From JBCBDX01 sp038529265 (GTDB taxonomy: Bacteria; Pseudomonadota; Alphaproteobacteria; Rhizobiales; Rhizobiaceae), in assembly GCA_038529265.1 (NCBI GenBank), contig JBCBDX010000014.1, positions 1-58,857 on the forward strand: DNA of 58,857 nucleotides, in the 5' to 3' direction. Shown piece after piece: positions 8,101 through 15,045 of this stretch. Below the pieces are notes generated by a model that was not told where the DNA came from, made no database searches, and was given only the letters and a program-made list of their open reading frames with translations. Position 1 is the stretch's first letter; the number at the start of each line of letters is the position of its first letter. Both the position numbers and the translations under genes were made by a program.

Positions 8101-8967
8101 AAACTGCCGTCTCGCCGCAAGGGCTACACGCAAAAGGCCAAAATTGGCGGCCACACCGTGTTCCTGCGCACCGGCGAATATGATGACGGGCGTCTGGGCG
8201 AAATCTTCCTCGACATGAACAAGGAAGGCTCAACACTGCGCGCGCTGATCAACAATTTCGCGATCTCCGTCTCGCTCGGCCTGCAATACGGTGTGCCGCT
8301 GGAGGAGTATGTCGACGCTTTTGTCTTCACCAAGTTTGAGCCAGCCGGCATGGTGCAGGGCAATGACGCGATCAAGAACGCCACGTCGATCCTCGACTAT
8401 GTGTTCCGTGAACTGGCCGTCTCCTATCTGGAGCGTCACGATCTGGCCCATGTGGACCAGTCGGAATTCTCCTCTACCCCGCTCGGCAAGGGCATCAATG
8501 AGGGCAAGGCGCAGCCGGTTTCAAGCGGCCTGACGCGCGGCCACAAACTCTCGGTTGTCGATACGAAAACGCAGAACTCTGCGCCAGTGGGCCAGGCTTC
8601 GGGTTCAAATGTGACGGCAATCGCAACGGCCACGCAGGGCAATACGGGTCTCGCGCTCGCCAAAAGCCCGGTGCTCGAACTGCAGGAAGAGGCCACCGCC
8701 TTCAAACGCGATTATGAGGAGCGTCAGGCGGAGTTTGAGGCCGAGACCGAAGCAGAAACCGCTGCAGAAGCTGCCGCTGCTGCCGCCACCGGCCTTTCCA
8801 CCAACTCCGAAGCCGATACCAAAAAGCTCCAGGCTGACCGGCGCATGAAAGCCCTGATGCAAGGCTACACCGGCGACATGTGCACCGAATGCTCCAACTT
8901 CACGATGGTGAGGAACGGGACTTGCCTGAAGTGCGACACGTGTGGGAGCACAAGCGGGTGTAGTTGA
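5191..8967 (+). CDS. nrdJ: Adenosylcobalamin-dependent (class II) ribonucleotide reductase
   Basis: The enzyme reduces ribonucleotides to deoxyribonucleotides with a B12-derived thiyl radical, independently of oxygen. The 1258-residue length fits the large alphaproteobacterial NrdJ. Visible features: PHACFIQG with redox Cys199; the active-site NPCSE loop with Asn474, Cys476 and Glu478; an ATP-cone-free N-terminus; an Ala/Glu-rich linker near 1175-1200; a TSCPD-type domain near 970-1080; and a C-terminal Cys-rich tail (CTEC, CLKC, CGSTSGC) that shuttles electrons or binds metal. Start ATG 5191 follows GAGGG with good spacing. NrdR boxes lie upstream. It is probably the main dNTP source unless another nrd set exists outside the window. 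Confidence 0.96.
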   Translation: MRIERRFTKEGQSPFAEIAFRKATSEIKNPDGSIVFRLENIDVPEQFSQVAADILAQKYFRKAGVPAVLKKVEENDVPSFLWRSVADEKALAKLPEEERYGSETDGRQVFHRLAGTWTYWGWKGGYFDSEDDAQAFMDELSFMLATQRVAPNSPQWFNTGLHWAYGIDGPGQGHHYVDPFTGKLTKSKSSYEHPQPHACFIQGVGDDLVNEGGIMDLWVREARLFKYGSGTGSNFSYLRGEGEKLSGGGKSSGLMSFLKIGDRAAGAIKSGGTTRRAAKMVVVDIDHPDIEQYIDWKVNEEQKVAALVTGSKVVAKHMGAIMKACINCEGENDDCFDPNKNPALKREVKAAKKALVPENYVQRVIQFAKQGYTDLEFKTYDTDWDSEAYLTVAGQNSNNSVSLKDDFLRAVEADLEWNLINRIDGKVNKTVQARDLWEKIGYAAWASADPGLHYNTTMNDWHTCPSAGPIRASNPCSEYMFLDDTACNLASINLLQFADKDTKKFDVASYEHTVRLWTIVLEVSVMMAQFPSKQIAELSYKYRTLGLGYANIGGLLMSSGIPYDSDEGRAICGALTAIMTGVAYATSAEMAGELGPFPGYEPNADNMLRVIRNHRRAAHGETSGYEDLAVDPVALVAKDCPDQDLITHAKAAWDAALALGEKNGYRNAQATVIAPTGTIGLVMDCDTTGIEPDFALVKFKKLAGGGYFKIINRAVPTALRTLGYSEAQIAEIEAYAVGHGNLNQAPGVNPTTLKAKGFTDEKVAAINAALESAFDIKFAFNKWTVGEDFAKETLGFTDEQLDDFSFDMLAALGFDKKEIEAANLHICGAMTLEGAPFLKDEHLPVFDCANICGKIGKRYLSVNSHIDMMAAAQPFISGAISKTINMPNTATVEDCKDAYLRSWKKALKANALYRDGSKLSQPLNASLIEDEADEDDAIEAIAEAPKAAAAVQVTEKIVERIIEKVTREQEKLPSRRKGYTQKAKIGGHTVFLRTGEYDDGRLGEIFLDMNKEGSTLRALINNFAISVSLGLQYGVPLEEYVDAFVFTKFEPAGMVQGNDAIKNATSILDYVFRELAVSYLERHDLAHVDQSEFSSTPLGKGINEGKAQPVSSGLTRGHKLSVVDTKTQNSAPVGQASGSNVTAIATATQGNTGLALAKSPVLELQEEATAFKRDYEERQAEFEAETEAETAAEAAAAAATGLSTNSEADTKKLQADRRMKALMQGYTGDMCTECSNFTMVRNGTCLKCDTCGSTSGCS

Positions 8968-8979
8968 GGTCGAAAAGCA

Positions 8980-9588
8980 ATGCTGAATCGTCCACAATTT
9001 CAGGTCATTGAGGGGGGTGGCTCTCCCCTTTCTGACTGGCGCAATCCGCCAAAAACTGTGATTGGCAGATCTCCCTTCGAACGTGATCGAATGCATAGCT
9101 ACCGAGTGGCTTCGGGAGACGCATCGAAAGCGGTTGTTAGTGGGCGAAGACAACCTTTACTCGAACTTTGGTGGTTCGTTTTTGGTAAGCTGCCGCCGAT
9201 ACACCTGCCACCAAGTATCACCGATCAGGCCGTGGTCGAAAAAGGCCACGGGATAGGTAGTGCTAAAGCCAGTTTTCGAGGCATAAAACGACCGGTAGGT
9301 GACGATGATAGAGGCTATGACTATATAGCCTTTGTAACAAATCCGACAGCCGTACTGGAGTATAAACCGAGCATGTCCGGCATCGCTTCACTAACAGCCA
9401 TGCCAAGAGATGTTGTGCATTTAACATTTGTGAAGCTTGATTTTCCAGATGGAAGAAACTACTCCACAATACGGCCAGAACTGCCGTGCAACGGAATTGT
9501 AACTCATTGGGAGTTAGCCGAGTGTGCTCCCAAGGATCCTACTCTACCGCTTGACTATAAGACAAGGTTTCGAAAGCGCTACTGGTGA
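8980..9588 (+). CDS. Uncharacterised protein, first of an orphan pair behind nrdJ
   Basis: I do not recognise this 202-residue protein. It begins MLNRPQFQVIEGGG, has no signal peptide or membrane segment, and ends basic and aromatic (KTRFRKRYW). Its GAGG ribosome-binding site overlaps the nrdJ stop codon, and the ATG lies 12 bp after it, so translation probably depends on nrdJ mRNA. Base composition is visibly more AT-rich than nrdJ, which hints at later acquisition. The next gene starts 12 bp downstream. No function can be assigned. Confidence 0.6.
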   Translation: MLNRPQFQVIEGGGSPLSDWRNPPKTVIGRSPFERDRMHSYRVASGDASKAVVSGRRQPLLELWWFVFGKLPPIHLPPSITDQAVVEKGHGIGSAKASFRGIKRPVGDDDRGYDYIAFVTNPTAVLEYKPSMSGIASLTAMPRDVVHLTFVKLDFPDGRNYSTIRPELPCNGIVTHWELAECAPKDPTLPLDYKTRFRKRYW

Positions 9589-9600
9589 ACAGGTCATGTT

Positions 9601-9984
9601 TTGTCTGCTATAGCCACAGAATATCAACCCAAAGCACTTTATTTTGAAGATGCTGACTCCCTCGAATATGTGCGGACTGATGAGCCCCACATATACCGCA
9701 GGGTTGATGAGTTTTTGACGCTCATTCTAAGCCTAGAAAGTCGGAAACCGGTAGGCTTTAAAATTAAAGGGTTCAAAAATTTCTTTCTTAGATCAATCCG
9801 ACCCAAGTTTCTTCACTCGGCGGAAACCGACTTCGTTAGAATGAAGCTTATCTTGGAAGAGGTAATGACCGAGATTGGGAACGAACTCTTTTTAAACAGT
9901 ACCAAGGGCGAAGCCTACCGCATTGCAGCTGAAATTGCTGAGAACGATCAAGTACTGGTCTCAGACTTCCCGGCCGCTGCTTGA
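9601..9984 (+). CDS. Uncharacterised protein, second of an orphan pair behind nrdJ
   Basis: The 127-residue product is unrecognised. It is mixed alpha/beta with a basic patch (FKIKGFKNFFLRSIRPK) near residues 55-72. The best start is TTG 9601, preceded by AGG seven bases upstream; an ATG at 9596 is out of frame and stops after five codons. It is AT-rich like its partner. A two-gene compact cassette of small soluble proteins can be toxin-antitoxin-like or defence-related, but nothing in the sequence proves this. Confidence 0.5.
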   Translation: MSAIATEYQPKALYFEDADSLEYVRTDEPHIYRRVDEFLTLILSLESRKPVGFKIKGFKNFFLRSIRPKFLHSAETDFVRMKLILEEVMTEIGNELFLNSTKGEAYRIAAEIAENDQVLVSDFPAAA

Positions 9985-10080
9985 CGGTCCTATAGTATAA
10001 GCATGTCTCGGACTCGCCGCCATTGATAGGGTCGCCGTCGGGATACTTTCCTTTTGCGCGACCTCGCTTCACTCTGCTCT

Positions 10081-10120
10081 CCCAAGACAAGCGAAACGCC
10101 GCCGCCGCTCTGCTCTCCCA
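10081..10120 (+). repeat. 40-bp dispersed repeat, copy A
   Basis: The 40 bases beginning CCCAAGACAAGCGAA match those at 11403-11442 in 37 of 40 positions. Copy A sits in the 176-bp gap before the XRE gene. A ctctcccaaaaggagag palindrome follows immediately. Copy B lies inside the inverted-repeat element, so copy A may be a remnant of a related element. Confidence 0.75.
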
Positions 10121-10160
10121 AAAGGAGAGAGGGATTGCTCAGCGGTTACAAGCCCCAAAG

Positions 10161-10421
10161 TCACCCCGGTCGGCGACCGGCCTTTAGTGAATCAGGCTCC
10201 TTGTCACCACGTTTGGGTTCAACAAAAAACTCGATAATTGGCACGTTAAGCGCCATGGCAACTCGCTCAAGCAGATCGACTGTGGGGTTTGCTTCCGAAC
10301 GCTCCAGTCCGCCCAAATAGGATCGATCCACGCCTGAATCATAGGCAAGACGCTCTTGTGAGATGCCCTTTCCCACCCGAATTCGTTTTACGTTCCACGC
10401 AACAAGTGCTCGTCCATTCAT
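10161..10421 (-). CDS. XRE-family helix-turn-helix regulator
   Basis: A single-domain Cro/CI-type DNA-binding protein of 86 residues. The helix-turn-helix spans about residues 8-62 (VKRIRVGKGISQERLAYDSG, then SYLGGLERSEANPTV). The tail is short and basic. The ATG at 10421 begins MNGRALVAWN and is preferred over the TTG at 10430. It is transcribed away from a small membrane-protein gene 89 bp off and sits next to REP-like repeats. Such small XRE proteins often control neighbouring accessory genes; the target is unknown. Confidence 0.85.
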   Translation of the reverse strand: MNGRALVAWNVKRIRVGKGISQERLAYDSGVDRSYLGGLERSEANPTVDLLERVAMALNVPIIEFFVEPKRGDKEPDSLKAGRRPG

Positions 10422-10510
10422 GCCTACCAATGGACGTATAAGTAGTTCATTAAACCACGGGCCATATCCCTCATATTATGAATTAATGCTCCTGACTTGG
10501 GAGCCAAACG

Positions 10511-10720
10511 ATGATCGCCTTTGCCGAGATATATGCCACGTCGCCCGATTGGATGAAGTTTCTGTGGTGGCTGGTCTTCGGGGTCGGGCCATTTGTTACC
10601 ACGCTTTTGGCGCTGCGCATGCTGCTGCGCTTTCGTTTGCAGCGGGAAACCTTGCGCCAGCGTGCGGGGGCTATGGTCCGAGCGCGTCCAATTCCAACAC
10701 TAGAAGGACCGCGCGATTGA
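10511..10720 (+). CDS. Small predicted single-pass membrane protein
   Basis: 69 residues. A hydrophobic span near residues 14-39 (FLWWLVFGVGPFVTTLLALRML) is followed by a basic cytoplasmic-type tail rich in Arg. GGGAG lies at a good distance before the ATG. The family is not recognised. A strong hairpin follows at 10789-10821. Confidence 0.55.
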   Translation: MIAFAEIYATSPDWMKFLWWLVFGVGPFVTTLLALRMLLRFRLQRETLRQRAGAMVRARPIPTLEGPRD

Positions 10721-10788
10721 AGGTCGCTATCGCTTTATTCGGCAGTTTATCTGGCCCCTTTTACCATCTGCTGAGTAAGTGCGGTGGA

Positions 10789-10821
10789 GCCCGGCGGGAA
10801 GCCCCCTATTTCCCGCCGGGC
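10789..10821. terminator. Strong GC-rich hairpin, possible terminator
   Basis: GCCCGGCGGGAA pairs perfectly with TTCCCGCCGGGC around a 9-nt loop (12-bp stem). There is no U-tract afterwards, so it may stall transcription without being a classical intrinsic terminator, or it may be part of the palindrome-rich intergenic repeat family beginning at 10833. Confidence 0.4.
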
Positions 10822-10832
10822 GTCTAGACACC

Positions 10833-10844
10833 AATGCCCCCTCA
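10833..10844 (+). repeat. Left terminal inverted repeat
   Basis: AATGCCCCCTCA, the perfect inverse of 11506-11517, preceded by CACC. Confidence 0.6.
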
Positions 10845-10867
10845 CCCGACCTCGCTTCGCTCGGCCA

Positions 10868-10992
10868 CCCTCTCCCACTTAGGGGAGAGGGGACGTGCGG
10901 CGGCATACGCTGCGTATCCAATTGAAGCATCGAGGGACGTGACAGCCTCCCTCCCTTCTCCCCTCGTGGGAGAAGGTGTCAGCGTAGCTGAC
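10868..10992. repeat. Cluster of REP-like palindromes
   Basis: Three hairpins follow each other: CCCTCTCCC/GGGAGAGGG (10868-10891), CCTTCTCCC/GGGAGAAGG (10954-10976) and GTCAGC/GCTGAC (10978-10992). This style of GC-rich intergenic palindrome is common as a dispersed repeat in alphaproteobacteria. Number and distribution in this genome cannot be judged here. Confidence 0.65.
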
Positions 10993-11006
10993 GGATGAGG
11001 GGGGCG

Positions 11007-11368
11007 TCAGCCAGCACCCATGCGTTGCCGCGCCAGCAGTCGAATATGCTCACAAACATTGTCCAAATCACGCATCACATCAGCGTTCCAAAAGCGGACA
11101 ATCTCAAAGCCGCACACGCGCAAAGTCTTATCCCGCCGTGCGTCATAACCGCTGTCAGCATGCTGAATGCCATCAACTCCACGATCAACTTGGCTTCCAT
11201 ACAAACAAAATCAACAATGAAACCGCGCAGCGGCACCTGCCGCCTGAACTTCAACCGATCCAAACGTCGTCCACGCAGCGCGCCCCACAGTCGTTCTTCC
11301 GCCTCGGTCGGATTTGAACGCATATTGCGGGCGAACTTTCGCAATTTGTCCGCATTGTCGGAAGTCAT
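11007..11368 (-). pseudogene. DUF559 (restriction-endonuclease-like) gene broken by one frameshift
   Basis: The N-terminal part reads MTSDNADKLRKFARNMR, then AEERLWGALRGRRL and FRRQVPLRGFIVDFVC, the typical DUF559 endonuclease-like core. After KLIVE the frame is lost at about 11176-11178. The expected continuation, VDGIQHADSGYDARRDKT through EIVRFWNADVM, lies in another frame and ends at 11007. Adding a single G (minus strand) between GTGGAG and TTGATGG restores a full-length protein of about 120 residues. It may be a true pseudogene, a sequencing error or programmed slippage; only one base is affected. Longer upstream starts run through repeats and were not used. Confidence 0.85.
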
Positions 11369-11402
11369 TTTCAGACCCTCGCCCAACCCACTACTGGGTC
11401 CA

Positions 11403-11442
11403 CCCAAGACAAGCGAAGCGCCGTCGTCGCTCTGCTCTCCCA
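11403..11442 (+). repeat. 40-bp dispersed repeat, copy B
   Basis: Matches copy A (10081-10120) at 37 of 40 positions, in the same orientation. It lies inside the inverted-repeat element just upstream of the DUF559 gene. Confidence 0.75.
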
Positions 11443-11505
11443 CCCCTCTCTCGGCATTGCTTTGCATTGCCCGCCGGGCTTTGGGGGAGAGGGAAGGTAT
11501 GCGAA

Positions 11506-11517
11506 TGAGGGGGCATT
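11506..11517 (-). repeat. Right terminal inverted repeat
   Basis: TGAGGGGGCATT, the perfect inverse of 10833-10844, followed by CACC. Confidence 0.6.
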
Positions 11518-11523
11518 CACCCC

Positions 11524-11889
11524 CTACCCTTTAATCTCATTGCAATCCCGGCTGGTTGAAGCATCGCCATCAAAGTTACGGGCACCGCGGTTGCACATGA
11601 TGATCTCGGAATTGGGTTCAATCGTCGCTGAGCACTTCACTTCCTTGGGCGCTCCCGACGTCATTTTATATCGACAGAACACGTCACAATGATATTTCTT
11701 GTTGGTGTCGTTCGATAAGATGACGATCACCCGGTTCCTTTGAAACTTGCAGGTGTGACCGAAAAACCCGTTGCCATCCTCCTCAGTGATGGTCACCGCG
11801 TCAGGATCATCTGCCGCATCGTCTGCCACTGCGGTGCCCGGCACAATAAGTGCCACGACCGCGAACGCCGCTAAAAATTGTCTGAACAT
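11524..11889 (-). CDS. Small secreted cysteine-containing protein of unknown function
   Basis: Starting at ATG 11889, 121 residues begin with a signal peptide (MFRQFLAAFAVVALIVPGTAVA, cleavage near residue 22). An acidic linker and a compact domain with five cysteines follow (CKF, CDVFC, CSA, CNR, DCNE), suggesting disulfide bonds in the periplasm. The family is not recognised. A longer frame to 11991 would put the signal peptide internally, so the shorter start is preferred. It lies directly beside the right end of the inverted-repeat element. Confidence 0.65.
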   Translation of the reverse strand: MFRQFLAAFAVVALIVPGTAVADDAADDPDAVTITEEDGNGFFGHTCKFQRNRVIVILSNDTNKKYHCDVFCRYKMTSGAPKEVKCSATIEPNSEIIMCNRGARNFDGDASTSRDCNEIKG

Positions 11890-12090
11890 GAAGTGTGCCC
11901 CATCTTGTTTGCCCACATGCAGCTTTCCGCAAATGAAGGCCGCGCGCAACAGAGGGAACATTGAAAGGTTAATCCAATACCGATGACCCACCGTAAACCA
12001 TTTGTGAACGTTGCGTCATCAAAGCCGCTCTTGTTTCAACGCGGCAGATGCTCAACATTGCACGCACCGGTTTTCGGAAAGGAACGAGGA

Positions 12091-12276
12091 ATGTTCAGCC
12101 GCACCAATAAAGCCATGGATCTGGCCCGCATGATGATCAAACAAGCCAAGCTTTTGAAAGAAGCAGGGCTGACATCAGAGGCACGCCGCCTTGCACGCCG
12201 CGCCATCGAAATGAACACCATGGCTCATTCATCCAAGCGTGCGCTTCAGCCGATCCCGGTGCGCGTCAACCGATAA
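12091..12276 (+). CDS. Small conserved-looking helical protein
   Basis: Start ATG 12091, preceded by GGAACGAGGA, gives 61 residues beginning MFSRTNKAMDLARMMIKQA and basic throughout. The sequence is a helix-turn-helix hairpin of the kind seen in single TPR units (KLLKEAGLTSEARRLARRAI). No function is known to me. It converges on cckA, ending 2 bp from that gene's stop codon. The frame is open to 11983, but the upstream part looks non-coding. Confidence 0.6.
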   Translation: MFSRTNKAMDLARMMIKQAKLLKEAGLTSEARRLARRAIEMNTMAHSSKRALQPIPVRVNR

Positions 12277-12278
12277 CC

Positions 12279-14903
12279 CTATTCTTCCAGGGTTTCTTTC
12301 ACCTTGGTTGCCAGCTGTTTGAGCGAAAACGGTTTTGGTAGAAAACCAAACTGCGCGCCTTCGGGCAGGTTTTTCGAAAACGCTTCTTCGGCATAGCCGG
12401 AGACGAAAATAAATTTCACATCGGGATAGTCTTTGCGCACCTCGCGCAGCAATGACGGGCCATCCATTTCCGGCATCACCACGTCTGAAACGATCAAGTC
12501 GATGGCGTTTCCATGCTCTTCCAGCAGATCCATCGCATCCATCCCGTCTGCGGCTTCATGAACCGTATAGCCGCGCGATGTCAGCGCACGTACACCGCCC
12601 ATGCGAACGGCATCTTCATCTTCAACAAGCAGGATGGTTGCCGTCCCGGAGAGATCGCGGGCTTTTTCCTTGACCGGTTTGGCGGTTGCAGATGGCGCAA
12701 GAGAAACGGCCGCTTCACCTTCCGACGAGTTTTCGTCCGCTTCACTTTCACTGGCAATATAACGCGGCAGATAAATGGAGAATGTGGTTCCCTCGCCAAC
12801 CTCAGAATCGGCGTAAATCGAACCGCCGGTTTGTTTGACGATGCCGTAGACCATGGAAAGACCAAGCCCGGTACCCTTGCCCACCTCCTTGGTGGTAAAG
12901 AATGGCTCGAAGATTTTTTCCAGCACCTCCGGTTCAATGCCGGTTCCCGTATCGGTCACATGAACCACAGCAAAGTCACCCGCTGGTAAGCCGGGCAAAT
13001 GCAATGCAGCTGCATCGGCAGCATCCATGTTTTGGGTGCGGATGTGGAGCTTGCCACCTTCAGGCATCGCATCGCGGGCGTTGACAGTCAGGTTGACGAT
13101 CACCTGTTCAAACTGGCCCAGGTCGGCTTTGACCGGCCACAGATCCCGGTCATGTTCCAGTGTCAGTTCAACTTCATTGCCGATCAGGCGCGATAGCAGC
13201 ATGCGCAAATCAGCCAGAACATCGGTTAGCGACAACACTTCCGGTCGCATGGTCTGGCGCCGCGAGAAGGCCAGCAATTGGCGAACCAGTGACGCAGCAC
13301 GATTGGCGTTTTGCTTGATGTTCATGATGTCGCCAAAAGATGGATCAGAGGGCGTGTGGGTTGTCAGCAGCAAGTCCGACGCCATGATGATCGCAGTCAG
13401 CACATTGTTGAAATCGTGCGCGATGCCGCCAGCAAGCTGGCCAACGGCCTGCATCTTCTGGCTTTGCGCCATCTGGTTTTCGAGCGCCTTTTGCTCGGTT
13501 GTGTCCATGGCATAGACGATGGCCGCTTCTTCGCGCGACGACACATCACCGTCGATAATATCGCCACTCTCATCATTGACCACAGCTTGAGGTCCGGTGA
13601 CCGCATTGACAAAGACACGCACATGTCGGTCGTCATTCGACGTTGGGACAACCGTATCGAAAGGCTCGATTTTCGCTTGATCGCGGCGCGCTGCATCAAA
13701 AGCCGCAGCAAAAGCATCGCGGTTTTGGTCGTGGATGATTTCGGAAAACTTGACGCGCCGCTCAATGGCGTCCTGTCCGAGCACGGGGCCAAACAAGTTC
13801 GAAAAGGAGGTATTGGTGCGCAAAATGCGCCCATCTGCATCCAAAGCGGCAATGGCCATCGGTGTGGAATTGAAAAAGCGGGTGAAGCGCAACTCGGCAT
13901 CGCGTAAATCGCGCACGCCTTCGGTTGCGCCGCCAAGTGCGATGACAATGGTGCGTGCTGCGCCTGCTGCATCCGTTCCAGCGCCTTCAACGGTGTGGAT
14001 CAGTTGTGCGGCAAAGCTCTCACCATTGGACTTCGATAAAATTGCATCCACCGTTGCTGTGCGCCTTGTGCCTTTAGCCACACGCACATTGCGCACCAGT
14101 TCAAGGCTCTCGCCGACAAGCAAATCATCAAGACGCGTCTTTCCGGCGCGGAAACCGGCAAGATCGATCTCCAGCCAGTCTGCCAGTGTTGCATTCAAAT
14201 ATTGCAGGGCGCCATCGGCATCAGAAGCAAAGAAACCGACCGGCGCGCGGTCCAGATGATCGATCGCTTTTTGCAACTCAAGGAAGTAAAACTCCTGCTG
14301 CTCTCGGTCCGCGGTAATGTCCGTGATGCGCCAGCTACGCATTTCACCGCTCTGCATACCCGTCAGTTTGTTGACGGTCACGCGATACCAATGTGGCTCT
14401 TCCTTGAGACCGGCCACATCAGTAGGCAGGCGAAATTCCTCGCGCATCGGCGCATCTTCAAGCTTTGAATTGGCCAATCGGTAGATCGCATTGGCGGCAT
14501 CGTCATGCAGCGACAGCACCTGTTCGGGCGTGCGCAAATCGACAGCATTTTCAATGTTGTTTAACCGCATATAGGCCGGATTGGCGTAAACGATCAGGCC
14601 CGAAGAATCAGTGATACAGACCCCGTCAGGCATCGCTTCGAGAAAACGGTTGGCATATTCAGCGGCGTGGTCGCGTCGGCGCAATCCGATCAACCCGATT
14701 ACCGAGGCGGTCAGATAAAACATGCCAATCAGCGCTAGTATGCCAAGCAGCGCGAGAAGAGCGACGTCATCGACCCGTTCGCGGAAGACAAAAAGGACAC
14801 CGCCCGCCGAAAGCGTGGCGATCAAAAGCGTTACGATACGCGTCATGATGGGCTGTTGGTCGTCGCGCGCATAAGAGACTGCCCGCTCCACCTTTTTTGC
14901 CAT
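12279..14903 (-). CDS. cckA: Cell-cycle hybrid histidine kinase CckA
   Basis: CckA autophosphorylates and feeds phosphate through ChpT to CtrA and CpdR, controlling replication, division and polarity. The 874-residue protein has two N-terminal membrane segments (about 19-40 and 47-74) and three PAS-like regions (about 80-200, 210-325, 335-470). The HisKA box GGIAHDFNN has His496 as phospho-acceptor. A HATPase_c domain (N box VNARDAMPEGG, G boxes DTGTGI and GKGTGLGLS) precedes the receiver domain with Asp807 in SDVVMPEMDGP. ATG 14903, with GAGGG 8 nt upstream, is preferred to TTG 14906. The order kinase / FliO-like / dksA is a common rhizobial neighbourhood. Confidence 0.93.
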   Translation of the reverse strand: MAKKVERAVSYARDDQQPIMTRIVTLLIATLSAGGVLFVFRERVDDVALLALLGILALIGMFYLTASVIGLIGLRRRDHAAEYANRFLEAMPDGVCITDSSGLIVYANPAYMRLNNIENAVDLRTPEQVLSLHDDAANAIYRLANSKLEDAPMREEFRLPTDVAGLKEEPHWYRVTVNKLTGMQSGEMRSWRITDITADREQQEFYFLELQKAIDHLDRAPVGFFASDADGALQYLNATLADWLEIDLAGFRAGKTRLDDLLVGESLELVRNVRVAKGTRRTATVDAILSKSNGESFAAQLIHTVEGAGTDAAGAARTIVIALGGATEGVRDLRDAELRFTRFFNSTPMAIAALDADGRILRTNTSFSNLFGPVLGQDAIERRVKFSEIIHDQNRDAFAAAFDAARRDQAKIEPFDTVVPTSNDDRHVRVFVNAVTGPQAVVNDESGDIIDGDVSSREEAAIVYAMDTTEQKALENQMAQSQKMQAVGQLAGGIAHDFNNVLTAIIMASDLLLTTHTPSDPSFGDIMNIKQNANRAASLVRQLLAFSRRQTMRPEVLSLTDVLADLRMLLSRLIGNEVELTLEHDRDLWPVKADLGQFEQVIVNLTVNARDAMPEGGKLHIRTQNMDAADAAALHLPGLPAGDFAVVHVTDTGTGIEPEVLEKIFEPFFTTKEVGKGTGLGLSMVYGIVKQTGGSIYADSEVGEGTTFSIYLPRYIASESEADENSSEGEAAVSLAPSATAKPVKEKARDLSGTATILLVEDEDAVRMGGVRALTSRGYTVHEAADGMDAMDLLEEHGNAIDLIVSDVVMPEMDGPSLLREVRKDYPDVKFIFVSGYAEEAFSKNLPEGAQFGFLPKPFSLKQLATKVKETLEE

Positions 14904-15045
14904 CAAACGACCCTCACAATCATTGTGTCCTTCCCGGTTGAATCACAAACCCGTAGACCGCGAAACCCCCGAGTGAAAAAATCTTGCATTTTGGCATAGA
15001 TAAGGGTGACAAGGCGGTTAGACTTAGCCCCGTCCGGAGAGTTCC

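Larger units (their letters stand above)
10833..11517. mobile_element. Putative small mobile element with 12-bp terminal inverted repeats and a DUF559 gene
   Basis: The 685-bp segment begins AATGCCCCCTCA (10833-10844) and ends with its perfect inverse TGAGGGGGCATT (11506-11517). It is flanked on both sides by CACC (10829-10832 and 11518-11521), which could be a 4-bp target duplication. Inside are REP-like palindromes at 10868-10891, 10954-10976 and 10978-10992, a frameshifted DUF559 gene and the 40-bp repeat copy B. No transposase is present. The inverted repeats and flanks are seen directly; mobility is inference. Confidence 0.5.

Noticed and set aside
5330..8705. Antisense ORFs within nrdJ (for example 7057-7716, 219 residues)
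   Set aside because: They shadow a highly conserved gene and show no recognisable protein features.
11075..11467. 130-residue intact protein in the DUF559 region
   Set aside because: Its N-terminal 33 residues read repeat sequence and its C-terminus is the out-of-frame part after the lesion; the gene is better described as frameshifted.
12275..12300. Terminator between the small helical gene and cckA
   Set aside because: The AACCCT/AGGGTT stem has only six pairs and no proper T-run, and it lies inside cckA coding sequence.
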